Below are positions 45,980 through 57,400 of a stretch of DNA of 64,000 nucleotides, piece by piece. How positions within the stretch are numbered: the stretch's first letter is position 1; each line of letters begins with the position of its first letter. This stretch comes from Pelagibacteraceae bacterium AG-426-E17 (GTDB lineage Bacteria > Pseudomonadota > Alphaproteobacteria > Pelagibacterales > Pelagibacteraceae), in NCBI GenBank assembly GCA_003210095.1, contig QCNP01000001.1:852001-916000 (forward strand), written 5' to 3'. The notes under the pieces were generated by a model that saw only the letters and a program-made list of their open reading frames with translations, did no database searches and was not told the origin of the DNA. Position numbers and translations under genes: made by a program.

Positions 45980-47170
45980 ATGTCGAAAGAGAAATTTAAT
46001 AGGACAAAACCACATTGTAACATTGGTACAATTGGACACGTAGACCATGGTAAAACAACATTGACTGCCGCTATAACTAAAGTGCTGTCAGAAACAGGAG
46101 GCGCACAATTTACAGCATATGATCAAATTGATAAAGCTCCGGAGGAAAAAGAAAGAGGAATTACGATTTCAACAGCACACGTTGAGTATGAAACTGAAAA
46201 AAGGCATTACGCTCACGTAGATTGCCCCGGACATGCTGACTATGTAAAAAATATGATTACTGGTGCAGCCCAAATGGATGGAGCTATTTTAGTTGTAAAT
46301 GCAGCTGATGGCCCAATGCCACAAACAAGGGAACATATTCTTTTAGCAAGACAAGTTGGTGTTCCAGCAATTGTTGTATTTTTAAATAAAGTTGACCAAG
46401 TTAAAGATAAAGAACTAATTGAACTTGTAGAGGAAGAAATTAAAGAACTATTAACTTCTTATAAATTCCCAGGTGATAAAACTCCGATTATAAAAGGATC
46501 GGCCTTAGCTGCAGTTGAGGGTAAAGATGAGGAAGTTGGAAAAAAAGCTATCATGGATTTAATGAAAGCTGTTGATGAACACATACCTCAGCCTGATAGA
46601 CCTAAGGACAAACCTTTTTTAATGCCTGTCGAGGATGTATTTTCGATTTCTGGTAGAGGAACAGTTGTAACTGGTAGAGTTGAACAAGGTGTTGTTAAAA
46701 CTGGGGAAGAAATTGAGATTGTTGGAATAAGAGATACCAAAAAAACTGTTTGCACTGGAGTAGAAATGTTCAGAAAAATTTTGGATACAGGTGAGGCTGG
46801 AGATAATATAGGTGCCTTATTAAGAGGTGTAGAGAGAACTGATGTTGAAAGAGGACAAGTTTTGGCAAAACCAGGATCTGTAACTCCACACACAGAGTTT
46901 GAAGCTCAAGCTTATGTATTAAAAAAAGAGGAGGGTGGAAGACACACACCTTTTTTTACAAAATACAGACCTCAATTTTACTTTAGAACAACCGATGTTA
47001 CTGGTGAAGTTGAATTACCATCTGGAACAGAAATGGTTATGCCGGGAGACGATGCTAAATTCAAAGTTAAATTAATTACACCTATCGCTATGAGTGAAAA
47101 ATTAAATTTCGCAATTCGTGAAGGTGGAAGAACTGTAGGAGCTGGAGTAGTAACTAAGATTATTAAGTAA
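45980..47170 (+). CDS. tuf: Translation elongation factor Tu
   Basis: GTPase delivering aminoacyl-tRNA to the ribosome (396 aa). The G1 motif [11 protein letters not shown]3 [12 protein letters not shown] and G4 NKVDQV are intact, and domains 2 and 3 are complete to [15 protein letters not shown] at 45967-45970 is a good ribosome-binding site, rare among the genes here. It is the only tuf in the window; none occurs after fusA, so the species may have a single copy placed in the tRNA-secE context. Confidence 0.98.
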   Translation: MSKEKFNRTKPHCNIGTIGHVDHGKTTLTAAITKVLSETGGAQFTAYDQIDKAPEEKERGITISTAHVEYETEKRHYAHVDCPGHADYVKNMITGAAQMDGAILVVNAADGPMPQTREHILLARQVGVPAIVVFLNKVDQVKDKELIELVEEEIKELLTSYKFPGDKTPIIKGSALAAVEGKDEEVGKKAIMDLMKAVDEHIPQPDRPKDKPFLMPVEDVFSISGRGTVVTGRVEQGVVKTGEEIEIVGIRDTKKTVCTGVEMFRKILDTGEAGDNIGALLRGVERTDVERGQVLAKPGSVTPHTEFEAQAYVLKKEEGGRHTPFFTKYRPQFYFRTTDVTGEVELPSGTEMVMPGDDAKFKVKLITPIAMSEKLNFAIREGGRTVGAGVVTKIIK

Positions 47171-47182
47171 GCTGCCCCTCTT

Positions 47183-47258
47183 AGGAGTGTAGCTCAATTG
47201 GTAGAGCGCCGGTCTCCAAAACCGGAGGTTGGGGGTTCGATTCCCTCCGCTCCTGCCA
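47183..47258 (+). tRNA. tRNA-Trp (anticodon CCA)
   Basis: 76 nt: acceptor AGGAGTG/CGCTCCT, D-arm GCTCAATTGGTAGAGC, anticodon stem CCGGT/ACCGG with loop CTCCAAA (anticodon CCA), T-arm GGGGGTTCGATTCCC, discriminator G and encoded CCA. It sits between tuf and secE, a conserved bacterial location; secE begins only 5 nt after the CCA end. Confidence 0.97.
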
Positions 47259-47263
47259 TAATA

Positions 47264-47467
47264 ATGAAAATGTTTATGAAAAACCCAATTAAATTTTTGC
47301 AAGAGGTTAAACAAGAGGCTTTTAAAGTTACCTGGCCAACTGGTAAGGAAACAATACAAGGCACATTGATGGTTGCAGCGATGGCAATTATTGCATCAAT
47401 ATTTTTTTTACTTCTTGATCAATTTTTCCAGTTTATTTTGGGTTTAATTTTAAAAATAGGTCTTTAA
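47264..47467 (+). CDS. secE: Preprotein translocase subunit SecE
   Basis: Single-span essential SecYEG subunit (67 aa). It shows the family pattern FLQEVKQEAFKVTWPTGKET followed by one hydrophobic segment. The ORF track begins inside the tRNA-Trp gene; possible starts are ATG 47264, 47270 or 47276, all close to the tRNA end and without a visible ribosome-binding site. nusG follows with a TAATG overlap. The short single-helix form is usual outside enteric bacteria. Confidence 0.93.
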   Translation: MKMFMKNPIKFLQEVKQEAFKVTWPTGKETIQGTLMVAAMAIIASIFFLLLDQFFQFILGLILKIGL

Positions 47468-47997
47468 TGAAAAATTGGTACATAGTTCAATCTCATTCAA
47501 GTTTTGAAAATAAAGTAGCTCAACTAATAAAAGAGGAGGCAGATAAAGCTAAAATATCTGATAAAATTGAGGAAATAGTCGTACCAACACACGATGTTAC
47601 TGAGGTTAAAAGAGGTAAAAGAGTTCAAAGAAAAAAAAAATATTTTCCTGGATATGTTTTAATTAAAAGTGAAATGGATAATAACATTTATCACATGATT
47701 AAAAATATAAAAAAAGTTAGCGGTTTTTTAGGATCAAAAGGTGTCCCAGTTCCAGTTTCAGATAAAGAAATAGAAAAAATATTAGGTCAAATGAAAGATG
47801 GAATAGCACAACCAAAATCCACAATTGACTATTCTATTGGAGAAAAGGTGCAAGTAGTCGACGGACCTTTTGCATCGTTTTCAGGATTAATAGAGGATAT
47901 TGACGAAGAAAAATTACGTGTTAAAGTTTCAGTGTCTATTTTTGGAAGACCAACTCCGGTAGATCTAGAGTTTAACCAGATAGAAAAGGTAAGTTAA
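47467..47997 (+). CDS. nusG: Transcription termination/antitermination factor NusG
   Basis: A 176-aa protein with the NGN domain ([29 protein letters not shown]) and a C-terminal KOW domain ([20 protein letters not shown]). It couples RNA polymerase with the ribosome or Rho. Overlaps secE (TAATG) and rplK (TAATG) on either side. Confidence 0.97.
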   Translation: MKNWYIVQSHSSFENKVAQLIKEEADKAKISDKIEEIVVPTHDVTEVKRGKRVQRKKKYFPGYVLIKSEMDNNIYHMIKNIKKVSGFLGSKGVPVPVSDKEIEKILGQMKDGIAQPKSTIDYSIGEKVQVVDGPFASFSGLIEDIDEEKLRVKVSVSIFGRPTPVDLEFNQIEKVS

Positions 47998-48425
47998 TGG
48001 CAAAAAAAGAAATTAGTGGATATGTGAAATTACAAATTAAAGGTGGTCAAGCTAATCCAGCCCCACCCGTAGGACCTGCTTTAGGACAAAGAGGTATAAA
48101 TATTATGGAATTTTGTAAAGCTTTTAATGAAAAAACAAAAAATTTTATGGGTAAACCTGTTCCTGTAATTATTACTGTATATAAAGATAAAAAATTTGAT
48201 TTTGAGATTAAATCACCTCCAGCATCTCACTTTATTAAAGAAGCGGCTAAATTAAAAAGTGGATCCCAAGAACCAGGTAGAACTATTGTAGCGTCAATAA
48301 CAACAAAGCAAGCTAAAGAAATAGCAGAAAAAAAAATGAAAGATTTAAATGCTCATGATTTAGATGAAGCTGTAAAAATAATTGCAGGCTCTGCTAGATC
48401 TATGGGTATAGAGGTAAAAGATTAA
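47997..48425 (+). CDS. rplK: 50S ribosomal protein L11
   Basis: Stalk-base protein (142 aa). The N-terminal domain has [20 protein letters not shown] with the proline-rich hinge, and the C-terminal rRNA-binding domain has [15 protein letters not shown] and [12 protein letters not shown]. It overlaps nusG and rplA by one base each. Confidence 0.98.
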   Translation: MAKKEISGYVKLQIKGGQANPAPPVGPALGQRGINIMEFCKAFNEKTKNFMGKPVPVIITVYKDKKFDFEIKSPPASHFIKEAAKLKSGSQEPGRTIVASITTKQAKEIAEKKMKDLNAHDLDEAVKIIAGSARSMGIEVKD

Positions 48426-49114
48426 TGCCATCAAAAAGATTTAAAAAACTTCCTGAAAAAACAAATTTATTAAAGCCTCTTAAAATAAATGAGTTGCTGC
48501 CTTTGGTTAAAAAAAATTGTACAACGAAGTTTGATGAGTCAATTGATCTAAGCATTGCTATTAATAATAAACAAAAAAAAAATGAAATTAACATCAGAAC
48601 AGCTATTAATTTACCTGGCGGAACAGGAAAAAAAGTAAAAGTAGCAGTAGTAGCAGAGGAAGCCAAACATAAAGATGCTAAAGATGCAGGTGCTGATATA
48701 GTTGGAGGTGATGATTTTATCGAAAAAATTAAAAATGGTGATTTAAACTTTGAAAAATTAATTTCATCAACTTCAATGATGTTAAAATTATCTAAACTTG
48801 GGAAAATATTAGGTCCCAAAGGGTTAATGCCTAATCCTAAACTTGGAACAGTTACTGATGATATTTCAAGTGCAGTCAAAAATGCAAAGTCAGGTCAAGT
48901 AGAGCTCAAAAATGATAAAGATGGAAATATTGGTCTCAGCTTTGGAAAAAAATCTTTTTCAGATGATAAATTAATTAAAAATTTCGATACTATAATCGAA
49001 ACTATTGATAGAGAAAAATCAAATTATACAATTAAAGGTGATTTGATAAAAAATATTTTTATCACTTCATCTATGGGTGTTTCCTATAAAGTTAAACTAG
49101 ATAAGGCTATTTAA
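48425..49114 (+). CDS. rplA: 50S ribosomal protein L1
   Basis: L1-stalk protein (229 aa) with NLPGGTGKKVKVAVVA, KLGKILGPKGLMPNPKLGTV (the L1 signature) and a C-terminal SSMGVSYKVKLD. No leader is available for the usual L1 autoregulatory site, because rplK-rplA overlap and nusG-rplK overlap. Confidence 0.97.
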   Translation: MPSKRFKKLPEKTNLLKPLKINELLPLVKKNCTTKFDESIDLSIAINNKQKKNEINIRTAINLPGGTGKKVKVAVVAEEAKHKDAKDAGADIVGGDDFIEKIKNGDLNFEKLISSTSMMLKLSKLGKILGPKGLMPNPKLGTVTDDISSAVKNAKSGQVELKNDKDGNIGLSFGKKSFSDDKLIKNFDTIIETIDREKSNYTIKGDLIKNIFITSSMGVSYKVKLDKAI

Positions 49115-49116
49115 TT

Positions 49117-49626
49117 ATGATGAATAAAGAAAAAAAACAAACATACATAAAAAATATGACATCTGAAATTGATAAATCGGATGCAGTAATCGTAACACAT
49201 TATCAAGGGTTAACAGTTAAGCAATTAGATGAACTTAGAAATAGAATGAGAGAACATGGGATACAATTTAAAATTACTAAAAATAGAATTACTAAATTAG
49301 CTTTAGAAAAAACAAGATGTAAAGAATTGTCGAAACTTTTTACAGGACCTACGGCAATAGCTTTATCATCTGATGCAATTACATCTGCAAAAATATTAAC
49401 TAATTTTTCTAAGGAAAATTCAAATCTAAAGATTCTAGGTGGAATCATGGGTGGAGATATTCTTGACGTTGCTGGTGTCAAAAATGTTGCAACTTTACCC
49501 TCTTTGGATGAAGCAAGAGCAAAAATAGTGGGTATTTTACGATCTCCAGCGCAAAAAATCGCAAGTATTTTACTTGCACCAGCCTCAAAAATCGCTATTT
49601 TAGCGCTCGAAAAATCAAAAAAATAA
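49117..49626 (+). CDS. rplJ: 50S ribosomal protein L10
   Basis: Stalk protein that anchors L7/L12 dimers (169 aa). It shows VTHYQGLTVKQLDELRNRMRE, KNRITKLAL and the C-terminal helix ILLAPASKIAILALEKSKK that binds L12. ATG 49117 or 49120 could be used. Only 2 nt separate it from rplA, so the classical long rplJ leader bound by the L10-L12 complex is missing. Confidence 0.96.
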   Translation: MMNKEKKQTYIKNMTSEIDKSDAVIVTHYQGLTVKQLDELRNRMREHGIQFKITKNRITKLALEKTRCKELSKLFTGPTAIALSSDAITSAKILTNFSKENSNLKILGGIMGGDILDVAGVKNVATLPSLDEARAKIVGILRSPAQKIASILLAPASKIAILALEKSKK

Positions 49627-49644
49627 CCTTAGGACATTTTTAGT

Positions 49645-50019
49645 ATGGCTGATCTTAATAAAATTATCGACGAATTATCAAAACTAACTGTAGTTGAAGC
49701 TGCAGAATTATCAAAACAACTTGAAGAAAAATGGGGAGTAACTGCTGCAGCAGCTGTTGCAGCTCCTGCTGCTGGTGCAGCTGCAGGTGGAGCACCTGCT
49801 GAAGAAAAAGATGAATTTACAGTAGTATTAGCATCTTCAGGTGATAAAAAAATTAATGTAATTAAAGAAGTTAGAGCAATAACAACTCTAGGTTTGAAAG
49901 AAGCAAAGGATTTAGTTGAAGGGGCGCCCAAAGAGATTAAATCTGGTGTAAGTAAAAAAGATGCTGAAGAGATGAAGAAAAAACTCGAAGCAGCTGGTGC
50001 AAAAGTAGAACTTAAGTAA
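49645..50019 (+). CDS. rplL: 50S ribosomal protein L7/L12
   Basis: Acidic stalk protein (124 aa) that recruits translation GTPases. The N-terminal dimerisation domain is followed by the Ala-rich hinge ([18 protein letters not shown]) and the C-terminal domain with [20 protein letters not shown]. The long minus-strand ORF over it is a shadow of the Ala codons. Confidence 0.98.
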   Translation: MADLNKIIDELSKLTVVEAAELSKQLEEKWGVTAAAAVAAPAAGAAAGGAPAEEKDEFTVVLASSGDKKINVIKEVRAITTLGLKEAKDLVEGAPKEIKSGVSKKDAEEMKKKLEAAGAKVELK

Positions 50020-50036
50020 ATAAACAAAGAATTTTA

Positions 50037-50065
50037 AAGCTGTTAATCTAATAAATTAACGGTTT
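50037..50065 (+). other. Hairpin in the rplL-rpoB spacer
   Basis: An 11-bp stem including GTTAAT (50042-50047) and ATTAAC (50055-50060), extended outward with two G-U pairs, 7-nt loop, 7 nt before the rpoB ATG. No T-run follows. The position matches where many bacteria place an attenuator or RNase III site that lowers rpoBC expression relative to the ribosomal genes. Confidence 0.4.
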
Positions 50066-50071
50066 AAATAA

Positions 50072-53000
50072 ATGCAGTTATCTTTTACTAAAAAGAAAAA
50101 TATAAGAAAAAATTTTGGAAAATTAAAAGAAGGTTTATCTATACCCAACCTTATCGAGGTTCAAAAAAATTCTTATAAAGAATTAACTGAATATCTTCCA
50201 GACATAGAACCACAATTTATTAAAGGCTTCGATAGAGTTTTTAAAAGTATATTTCCAATTGAAGATTTAAATGAAAAAGCAACACTAGAGTATGTCAGTT
50301 ATAAATTAGAAAAACCAAAGTTTGATGTAGAGGAATGTATACAAAGAGGTTTAACTTATTCATCTGCATTAAAATGTAATTTAAGGTTAGTTGTATATGA
50401 AATAGATCAAGAAAATAATACTAAGGATATTTTATCTGCCAAAGAACAAGAAGTTTATATGGGCGAGGTTCCTATGATGACTAATAGTGGGACCTTTATA
50501 ACAAATGGAGTTCAAAGAGTTGTAGTAAATCAAATGCATAGAAGTCCTGGCGTATTTTTTGACCATGATAAAGGTAAATCACATGCAAGTGGAAAATTAT
50601 TATTTAATTGCAGAGTAATTCCAAATAGGGGATCTTGGTTAGACTTTGAGTTTGATGTAAAAGATTTACTATATTTTAGAGTAGACCGAAAAAAGAAAAT
50701 ATTAGTATCGACATTACTTTTAGCATTAGGTTTTAACAAAACAGATATTGTTAAAGAATTCTATGAAAAAGAAATGTTTGTATTCGATGATAAAATTAAA
50801 AAATGGAAAACAAAGTTTAATCCAGAGAACTATAAATCTAAAAATTTTTCTGAAGAAATTATAGACGCAAAATCGAGTAAAGTTGTAATTAAAAAAGGTG
50901 AAAAAATTAATTTTTTAAAAGCAAAAAAACTTCAAAGTGATGGTTTAAAAGAAATATATGTTTCAAGTGAATTTCTCTTAGGCAAATATTTAGTGAAACA
51001 AATTGTTTCTGGAGATGATGCCTTTAAAGTAGGTACAGAAATAAATGACACAATAATAGAAAAATCTTTAGATGCTAAAAATTATACTATTGAAGTTGCA
51101 TATACAAATACAATTAATAAAGGTCCGTATTTACTTCAAACTATATTAAATGATAAAAATGAGAATAAAAACGATGCTATTAATGAAATTTATAAGGTTT
51201 TAAGACCTGGCGAACCTCCTACAATAGAAATAGCAACTCAAATATTTAATAATCTTTTTTTTAGTTCAGATAGATATGACTTGTCTGATGTAGGCAGAGT
51301 AAAAATGAATTCTAGATTAAACTTAGATTGTTCAGATAAAATAACAATATTAAGAAATGATGATATTTTAGCAATTATCAAAAAAATGTTAGATTTAAGA
51401 GATGGCAAAGATGAAATAGATGACATCGACCACTTAGGAAACAGAAGAGTTAGATCTGTGGGAGAATTAGTCGAAAATCAAGCGAGAATTGGTGTTTATA
51501 GAATGGAAAGAGCTATCAAAGAAAAAATGACAACTTTAGATGTTGAGTCAGCTATGCCCCAAGATTTAATTAATGCTAAACCATTAACTATTTCACTAAA
51601 AGATTTTTTTGCAACATCACAACTTTCACAATTTATGGATCAAACAAATCCACTTTCTGAGATAACACATAAAAGAAGAGTTTCAGCATTAGGACCTGGC
51701 GGACTAACTAGGGAGAGAGCAGGTTTTGAAGTAAGAGACGTTCATCCAACTCATTATGGAAGAATATGCCCAATAGAGACTCCGGAAGGTCCAAATATAG
51801 GATTGATCAACAGCTTATCCACTTATTCTAAAATCAATAAATATGGTTTTATAGAATCTCCTTATAAAAAAGTTATAGAAGGAGTTGTTCAGGATAAAAT
51901 AGAATACCTTTCTGCAATGGAGGAAACTAAGTATACTATTGCCCAAGCTAATTCTAAAGTAGATAAAAATGGTAAATTTATTGAAGATTTAGTTTCAAGT
52001 AGACAAAATTTAAATTTTATACTCTCGAAGCCTGAAAACATAGATTATATTGACGTTTCTCCAAAACAGCTGGTATCAGTTGCGGCTTCTTTAATACCTT
52101 TTTTAGAGAATGATGATGCAAATAGGGCTTTGATGGGTTCAAACATGATGAGGCAAGCTGTTCCTTTACTTAAACCCGAGTCCCCTTTAGTCGGAACAGG
52201 AATTGAAAGTGATGTTGCTTTAGATTCTGGCGTTACAATTGTCGCAAAAAGAGACGGTATAGTGGATAAAATTGATGGAAAAAGAATTGTAATTAAAGCT
52301 ACTAGTGAAACAGATTATTCTAAATCTGGTGTTGACATTTATAATTTGCAAAAGTTTAAAAGATCAAATCAAAATACGTGCATAAATCAAAAACCATTAG
52401 TAAGAGTAGGCGACAAAGTTAAAAGTGGTGACATAATTGCTGACGGACCATCAACAAAAATTGGTGAGTTGGCTTTAGGAAAGAATGTAACAGTAGCTTT
52501 CATGCCATGGCAGGGTTATAATTTTGAGGATTCTATTTTAATATCAGAAAGATGTGTCACAGATGATGTATTTACATCTGTTCATATAGAGGAGTATGAG
52601 GTCATGGCTAGAGACACTAAACTTGGAGAGGAGGATATCACTAGAGACATTCCCAATGTTAATGAAGATGCTTTAAAAAATCTAGATGAGTCTGGTATTG
52701 TTTATATTGGTGCAGAAGTTAAGCCAGGGGACATATTAGTTGGGAAAGTTACCCCAAAAGGAGATACCGCGTCTGGACCGGAAGAAAAATTATTAAGGTC
52801 AATCTTTGGTGAAAAAGCAATTGATGTAACTGATACATCATTAAAAATGCCTAGTGGCAGTGGGGGTACTGTTATAGATGTTAGGGTTTTCAATAGACAT
52901 GGAATTGAAAAAGACGAAAGATCTATAACTATAGAAAGAGCCGAAATTGATTTAGTCCAACAAGATAGGATTGTTGAGGTAGAAATTTTAGATAGAAGTA

Positions 53001-54154
53001 TTAAACAAAGAGCTCTTCAAATCTTATCGGGACACAAGCTTGAGAAAAAAACAAAAAATTTAATTGCTGGTGATGTAATAAATCAGGATAACATTTCAAA
53101 AATATCAGTTTCAGAAATTTTTAAATTAGAACTTAGTGATAAAAAAAATAAGGAAATACTTGAAAAATTAGAAGAACAATATCAAAAAGCTAACAAGGAT
53201 ATTCAAGATCGATTTGAGGATAAAGTATTAAAAATTAGACAAGGTGATGATTTGTTACCAAGTGTGATGAAAATGGTAAAAGTTTTTGTAGCTATAAAAA
53301 GAAGATTAAGGCCTGGTGATAAAATGTCTGGACGTCATGGAAATAAAGGTGTTGTTAGTAAGATTGTTCCCGTTGAAGATATGCCTTATAGAGAAAATGG
53401 AAAGCCAGTTGATATAGTTTTAAATCCATTAGGTGTGCCTAGTAGGATGAATGTTGGTCAAATATTAGAAACTCATCTTGGTTGGGCATGTTCAGAGTTG
53501 GGGGATAAATTGAAGTTTTTAATTAATGAAAACCAAAAGAAATTAGAAATAAATTCTAAAATAAAAGATTTTTTAAAATCTATATATGGTCAAGAGATAT
53601 TAGGAAATTTTATTGAAAAACTGTCTAAAAATGAATTTTCTGACCTTTGTGAAAACTTAATGAATGGTGTGCCTATTTCAACACCGGTTTTTGATGGTGC
53701 TAAAGAAAAAGATGTAACCGAAATGCTGCAATTAGCAAAATTACCTATGTCAGGTCAAACTCAATTATGGGATGGAAGAACAGGAGAAAAGTTTGATAGA
53801 CAAGTCACAGTAGGAACAATTTATATGTTAAAACTTCATCATTTAGTTGAAGATAAGATACATGCGAGATCTACTGGACCATATAGTTTAGTAACTCAAC
53901 AACCATTAGGTGGAAAAGCACAATTAGGAGGCCAAAGATTTGGAGAAATGGAAGTTTGGGCATTAGAGGCATACGGAGCATCCTATACTTTACAAGAAAT
54001 ATTAACTGTAAAATCTGACGATGTTGCTGGAAGAGTGAAAGTGTACGAGACAATTGTAAAAGGTGAAGAAAACTTTGAGTCAGGTATTCCAGAATCTTTT
54101 AATGTTCTAGTAAAAGAAATTAAATCTTTAGCATTAAATGTGGAGCTAAACTAA
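50072..54154 (+). CDS. rpoB: DNA-directed RNA polymerase subunit beta
   Basis: Beta subunit, 1360 aa. Recognisable blocks include the rifampicin-site region [64 protein letters not shown] and the C-terminal [20 protein letters not shown]. The length is typical for alphaproteobacteria. A TAA stop is followed one base later by the cytochrome c gene rather than by rpoC. Confidence 0.98.
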   Translation: MQLSFTKKKNIRKNFGKLKEGLSIPNLIEVQKNSYKELTEYLPDIEPQFIKGFDRVFKSIFPIEDLNEKATLEYVSYKLEKPKFDVEECIQRGLTYSSALKCNLRLVVYEIDQENNTKDILSAKEQEVYMGEVPMMTNSGTFITNGVQRVVVNQMHRSPGVFFDHDKGKSHASGKLLFNCRVIPNRGSWLDFEFDVKDLLYFRVDRKKKILVSTLLLALGFNKTDIVKEFYEKEMFVFDDKIKKWKTKFNPENYKSKNFSEEIIDAKSSKVVIKKGEKINFLKAKKLQSDGLKEIYVSSEFLLGKYLVKQIVSGDDAFKVGTEINDTIIEKSLDAKNYTIEVAYTNTINKGPYLLQTILNDKNENKNDAINEIYKVLRPGEPPTIEIATQIFNNLFFSSDRYDLSDVGRVKMNSRLNLDCSDKITILRNDDILAIIKKMLDLRDGKDEIDDIDHLGNRRVRSVGELVENQARIGVYRMERAIKEKMTTLDVESAMPQDLINAKPLTISLKDFFATSQLSQFMDQTNPLSEITHKRRVSALGPGGLTRERAGFEVRDVHPTHYGRICPIETPEGPNIGLINSLSTYSKINKYGFIESPYKKVIEGVVQDKIEYLSAMEETKYTIAQANSKVDKNGKFIEDLVSSRQNLNFILSKPENIDYIDVSPKQLVSVAASLIPFLENDDANRALMGSNMMRQAVPLLKPESPLVGTGIESDVALDSGVTIVAKRDGIVDKIDGKRIVIKATSETDYSKSGVDIYNLQKFKRSNQNTCINQKPLVRVGDKVKSGDIIADGPSTKIGELALGKNVTVAFMPWQGYNFEDSILISERCVTDDVFTSVHIEEYEVMARDTKLGEEDITRDIPNVNEDALKNLDESGIVYIGAEVKPGDILVGKVTPKGDTASGPEEKLLRSIFGEKAIDVTDTSLKMPSGSGGTVIDVRVFNRHGIEKDERSITIERAEIDLVQQDRIVEVEILDRSIKQRALQILSGHKLEKKTKNLIAGDVINQDNISKISVSEIFKLELSDKKNKEILEKLEEQYQKANKDIQDRFEDKVLKIRQGDDLLPSVMKMVKVFVAIKRRLRPGDKMSGRHGNKGVVSKIVPVEDMPYRENGKPVDIVLNPLGVPSRMNVGQILETHLGWACSELGDKLKFLINENQKKLEINSKIKDFLKSIYGQEILGNFIEKLSKNEFSDLCENLMNGVPISTPVFDGAKEKDVTEMLQLAKLPMSGQTQLWDGRTGEKFDRQVTVGTIYMLKLHHLVEDKIHARSTGPYSLVTQQPLGGKAQLGGQRFGEMEVWALEAYGASYTLQEILTVKSDDVAGRVKVYETIVKGEENFESGIPESFNVLVKEIKSLALNVELN

Positions 54155-54155
54155 T

Positions 54156-54470
54156 ATGAAAAAGTTTATAATATCTTTTATTATTTTTTTTAATATACAA
54201 AATCTAGTAATAGCTAATGAATTAATAAAATTAGGAGAAGATATTTTTTTAAATAAGGAGCAATGTGTAAATTGTCATATTTTAAACGCATCTGATGGTG
54301 GAAATAATCAGCTTTCTAAAGACCATGTAATTAACATAGTAACCAACGGATATGGGGTTATGCCAGCCTATAAAGATATTTTAACTAAAAATGAAATTGA
54401 AGCAGTAGCAACGTATGTTGCGACAGAGGGAAAAAATTGGAAAAATAAATTAAGTTCATTTGTGCAATAA
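54156..54470 (+). CDS. Small secreted c-type cytochrome between rpoB and rpoC
   Basis: A 104-aa protein with an N-terminal hydrophobic signal peptide (about residues 3-20, cleavage near IANE), one haem-attachment motif CVNCH at residues 37-41 and a probable axial Met at residue 69 in YGVMPAYKD; the end [12 protein letters not shown] is the usual last helix of class I cytochrome c. It should be a periplasmic electron carrier. GGAG (54142-54145) inside the rpoB end serves as its ribosome-binding site. It is 1 nt from rpoB, and rpoC starts 1 nt after its stop, so it is transcribed with RNA polymerase genes. The oxidase or donor partner is unknown. Confidence 0.9.
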   Translation: MKKFIISFIIFFNIQNLVIANELIKLGEDIFLNKEQCVNCHILNASDGGNNQLSKDHVINIVTNGYGVMPAYKDILTKNEIEAVATYVATEGKNWKNKLSSFVQ

Positions 54471-54471
54471 T

Positions 54472-57400
54472 ATGAAAAAAGAAATTAATAATATTTTTAA
54501 ATCTAGCGAAATATCAGATGCTCAAAATTTTAATAGTATAAAAATTTCTTTAGCCAGTCCTGAAAAAATAAAGTCCTGGACATATGGTGAAATAAAAAAA
54601 CCAGAGACAATAAATTACAGAACTTTCAGACCAGAGAAAGATGGACTTTTCTGTGCTAGAATTTTTGGACCAATCAAAGATTATGAATGCCTTTGTGGTA
54701 AATATAAAAGAATGAAATTTCGAGGGATTATTTGTGAAAAATGTGGAGTAGAAGTTACTAAATCTAATGTGAGAAGAGAGAGAATGGGCCACATAAATTT
54801 GGCTACCCCTGTTGCACATATATGGTTCCTAAAATCTTTACCAAGTAGAATTTCTTTAGCAATAGATATGAAATTAAAAGAGGTTGAAAGAGTTTTGTAT
54901 TTCGAAAACTTTATTGTAATCGAACCAGGTTTAACAGGATTAAAGAAAAATCAACTATTGTCTGAAGAAGAACTTATTAAATATCAAAATGAATTTGGTG
55001 ACGAAGCATTTACTGCTGGAATTGGTGCTGAAGCAATTTTAGAAATATTAAAATCAATTGATTTAGAAAAAGAAAAGGAATTATTAGTAAAAACAATAAA
55101 TGAAACAAAATCTAAAGTATCAGAGGAAAGATCAATAAAAAGACTTAAGTTGATAGATTCATTCTTAAAAACTGGTAACAAACCAGAGTGGATGATATTA
55201 ACGGTTATACCAGTAATACCTCCTGAATTACGTCCTTTAGTACCATTAGATGGTGGAAGATTTGCTACATCTGATTTAAATGATTTGTATAGAAGAGTTA
55301 TAAACAGAAATAACAGACTAAAAAGATTAATGGATTTAAAAGCACCAGATATTATTGTTAGGAACGAAAAGAGAATGCTTCAAGAATCTGTGGACGCACT
55401 TTTCGATAATGGTAGAAGAGGAAGAGTTATAACTGGCACTGGTAAAAGACCTCTTAAATCACTTGCAGAAATGTTAAAAGGTAAACAAGGAAGATTTAGA
55501 CAAAACCTTTTAGGAAAAAGAGTAGATTATTCTGGTAGATCAGTAATAGTAGTTGGTCCAGACTTAAAATTACACGAATGTGGATTGCCTAAAAAAATGG
55601 CTTTAGAATTGTTTAAGCCTTTTTTGTATGCAAGATTAAATAAGCTCGGTCTAGCGTCGACAATTAAACAAGCGAAAAAGTTAGTTGAAAAAGAGACTAA
55701 TGCTGTATGGGATGCATTAGAACTAATTGTAAGGGAGCATCCTGTTATATTAAATAGAGCACCTACACTTCATAGATTAGGTGTACAAGCTTTTGAGCCA
55801 AAATTGATTGAGGGTGACGCTATCGAATTACATCCATTAACTTGTGCCGCATTTAATGCTGATTTTGATGGTGACCAAATGGCAGTACACATACCATTAA
55901 GTTTAGAAGCACAACTAGAAGCAAGAGTTTTAATGATGTCTACAAACAATATTTTAAGTCCTTCTAACGGAAAACCAATAATAGTTCCTAGCCAAGATAT
56001 GATATTAGGTATTTATTATTTATCATTACCACCTTATCAAGATAAAAAAGTTGAAGGTTATTTTGTCAATAATTCCGAAATCGAACAAGCTTTAGAAAGT
56101 GGAAGCATTAAAATACATTCTAGAATTGTTTCAAGGTTTGAAACTGTTGATGAAAAAGGTAACACAAAATTTGAAAACAAAATAAGTACAGTCGGAAGAT
56201 TTCTTTTAGCAAATCTTCTACCTAAAAATAAAGATATCACTTTTTCATTAATAGATAGAGTTTTACCTAAAAAAATTGTCTCAGAAATAATTGATATTGT
56301 ATTTAGATTTACAGGACAAAAAAGTACTGTAATTTTTTGTGATAAGTTAAAAGATTTAGGTTTTAAACACGCATTTAAAGCAGGTATTTCATTTGGTAAG
56401 GATGATTTAATTATACCAGAAAATAAACAACAATTATTAGATGAAACAACACAATTAATCAAAGATTATGAAAATCAATATTCTGAGGGCTTAATTACAA
56501 GAGGAGAAAAATATAATAAAGTTGTTGATGCATGGTCAAAGTGCACTGATAAAGTTGCGTCTGAGATGATGAAAAGAATTTCTGCAACTGAAAAAACTGA
56601 TAAAGGATTAAACATAAATTCTGTTTTCATGATGGCTGACTCAGGTGCAAGAGGTTCAGCAGCACAGATGAAACAATTAGCTGGTATGAGGGGATTAATA
56701 GCAAAACCGTCCGGTGAAATTATTGAGTCACCGATTACTTCAAATTTTAAAGAGGGATTAACTGCATTAGAATACTTCAATTCTACGCATGGAGCTAGAA
56801 AAGGTCTTGCAGATACAGCATTAAAAACAGCTAATTCAGGATATTTAACAAGAAGATTATGTGATGTTGCTCAGGATTTAACAATTACAAAAAAAGACTG
56901 TGACTGCAAGAGCAAGGGAAGTATTACTTTATCTGAAATAATTGAAGGTGGAAATATTATTGTGAGTTTATCAGAGAGAGCGCTAGGAAGAATAGTTGCT
57001 GATAACGTTAAAAATCCTATATCTGGAGAAGTAATAATTAAAAAAGGTGAAATGATTGATGAAGCATGCTGTGAAAAAATCGATGCAGCTGGTGTTAAAG
57101 CCATAAATGTTTACTCAGTAATAACATGTGGTTCTAAAGAAGGTGTTTGTGCTATGAGCTACGGTAGAGATCTTTCTAGAGGTCAAATGGTTAATGTAGG
57201 TGAAGCTATAGGAATGATTTCTGCACAATCAATTGGTGAACCTGGGACGCAATTAACAATGAGAACTTTTCACGTAGGAGGTACAGCTCAAATTAAACAA
57301 GACTCTCAAATAGTTGTAAAAAAAGATGGTATGTTAAAAATAATCAATACAAACCTACTTGAAGATTCTAAAAAAAATCAAATAGTTATGGGTAGAAATA

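Noticed and set aside
48400-48879. Minus-strand ORF of 159 aa
   Set aside because: Shadow of rplA.
49751-49800. Short tandem repeat of alanine codons
   Set aside because: This is the normal flexible hinge of L7/L12, not a repeat element.
49629-50027. Minus-strand Ala/Ser-rich ORF of 132 aa
   Set aside because: Shadow of the Ala-rich rplL gene; low complexity comes from GCA/GCT repeats read in reverse.
56058-56462. Minus-strand ORF of 134 aa inside rpoC
   Set aside because: Shadow of a conserved coding region with no independent features.
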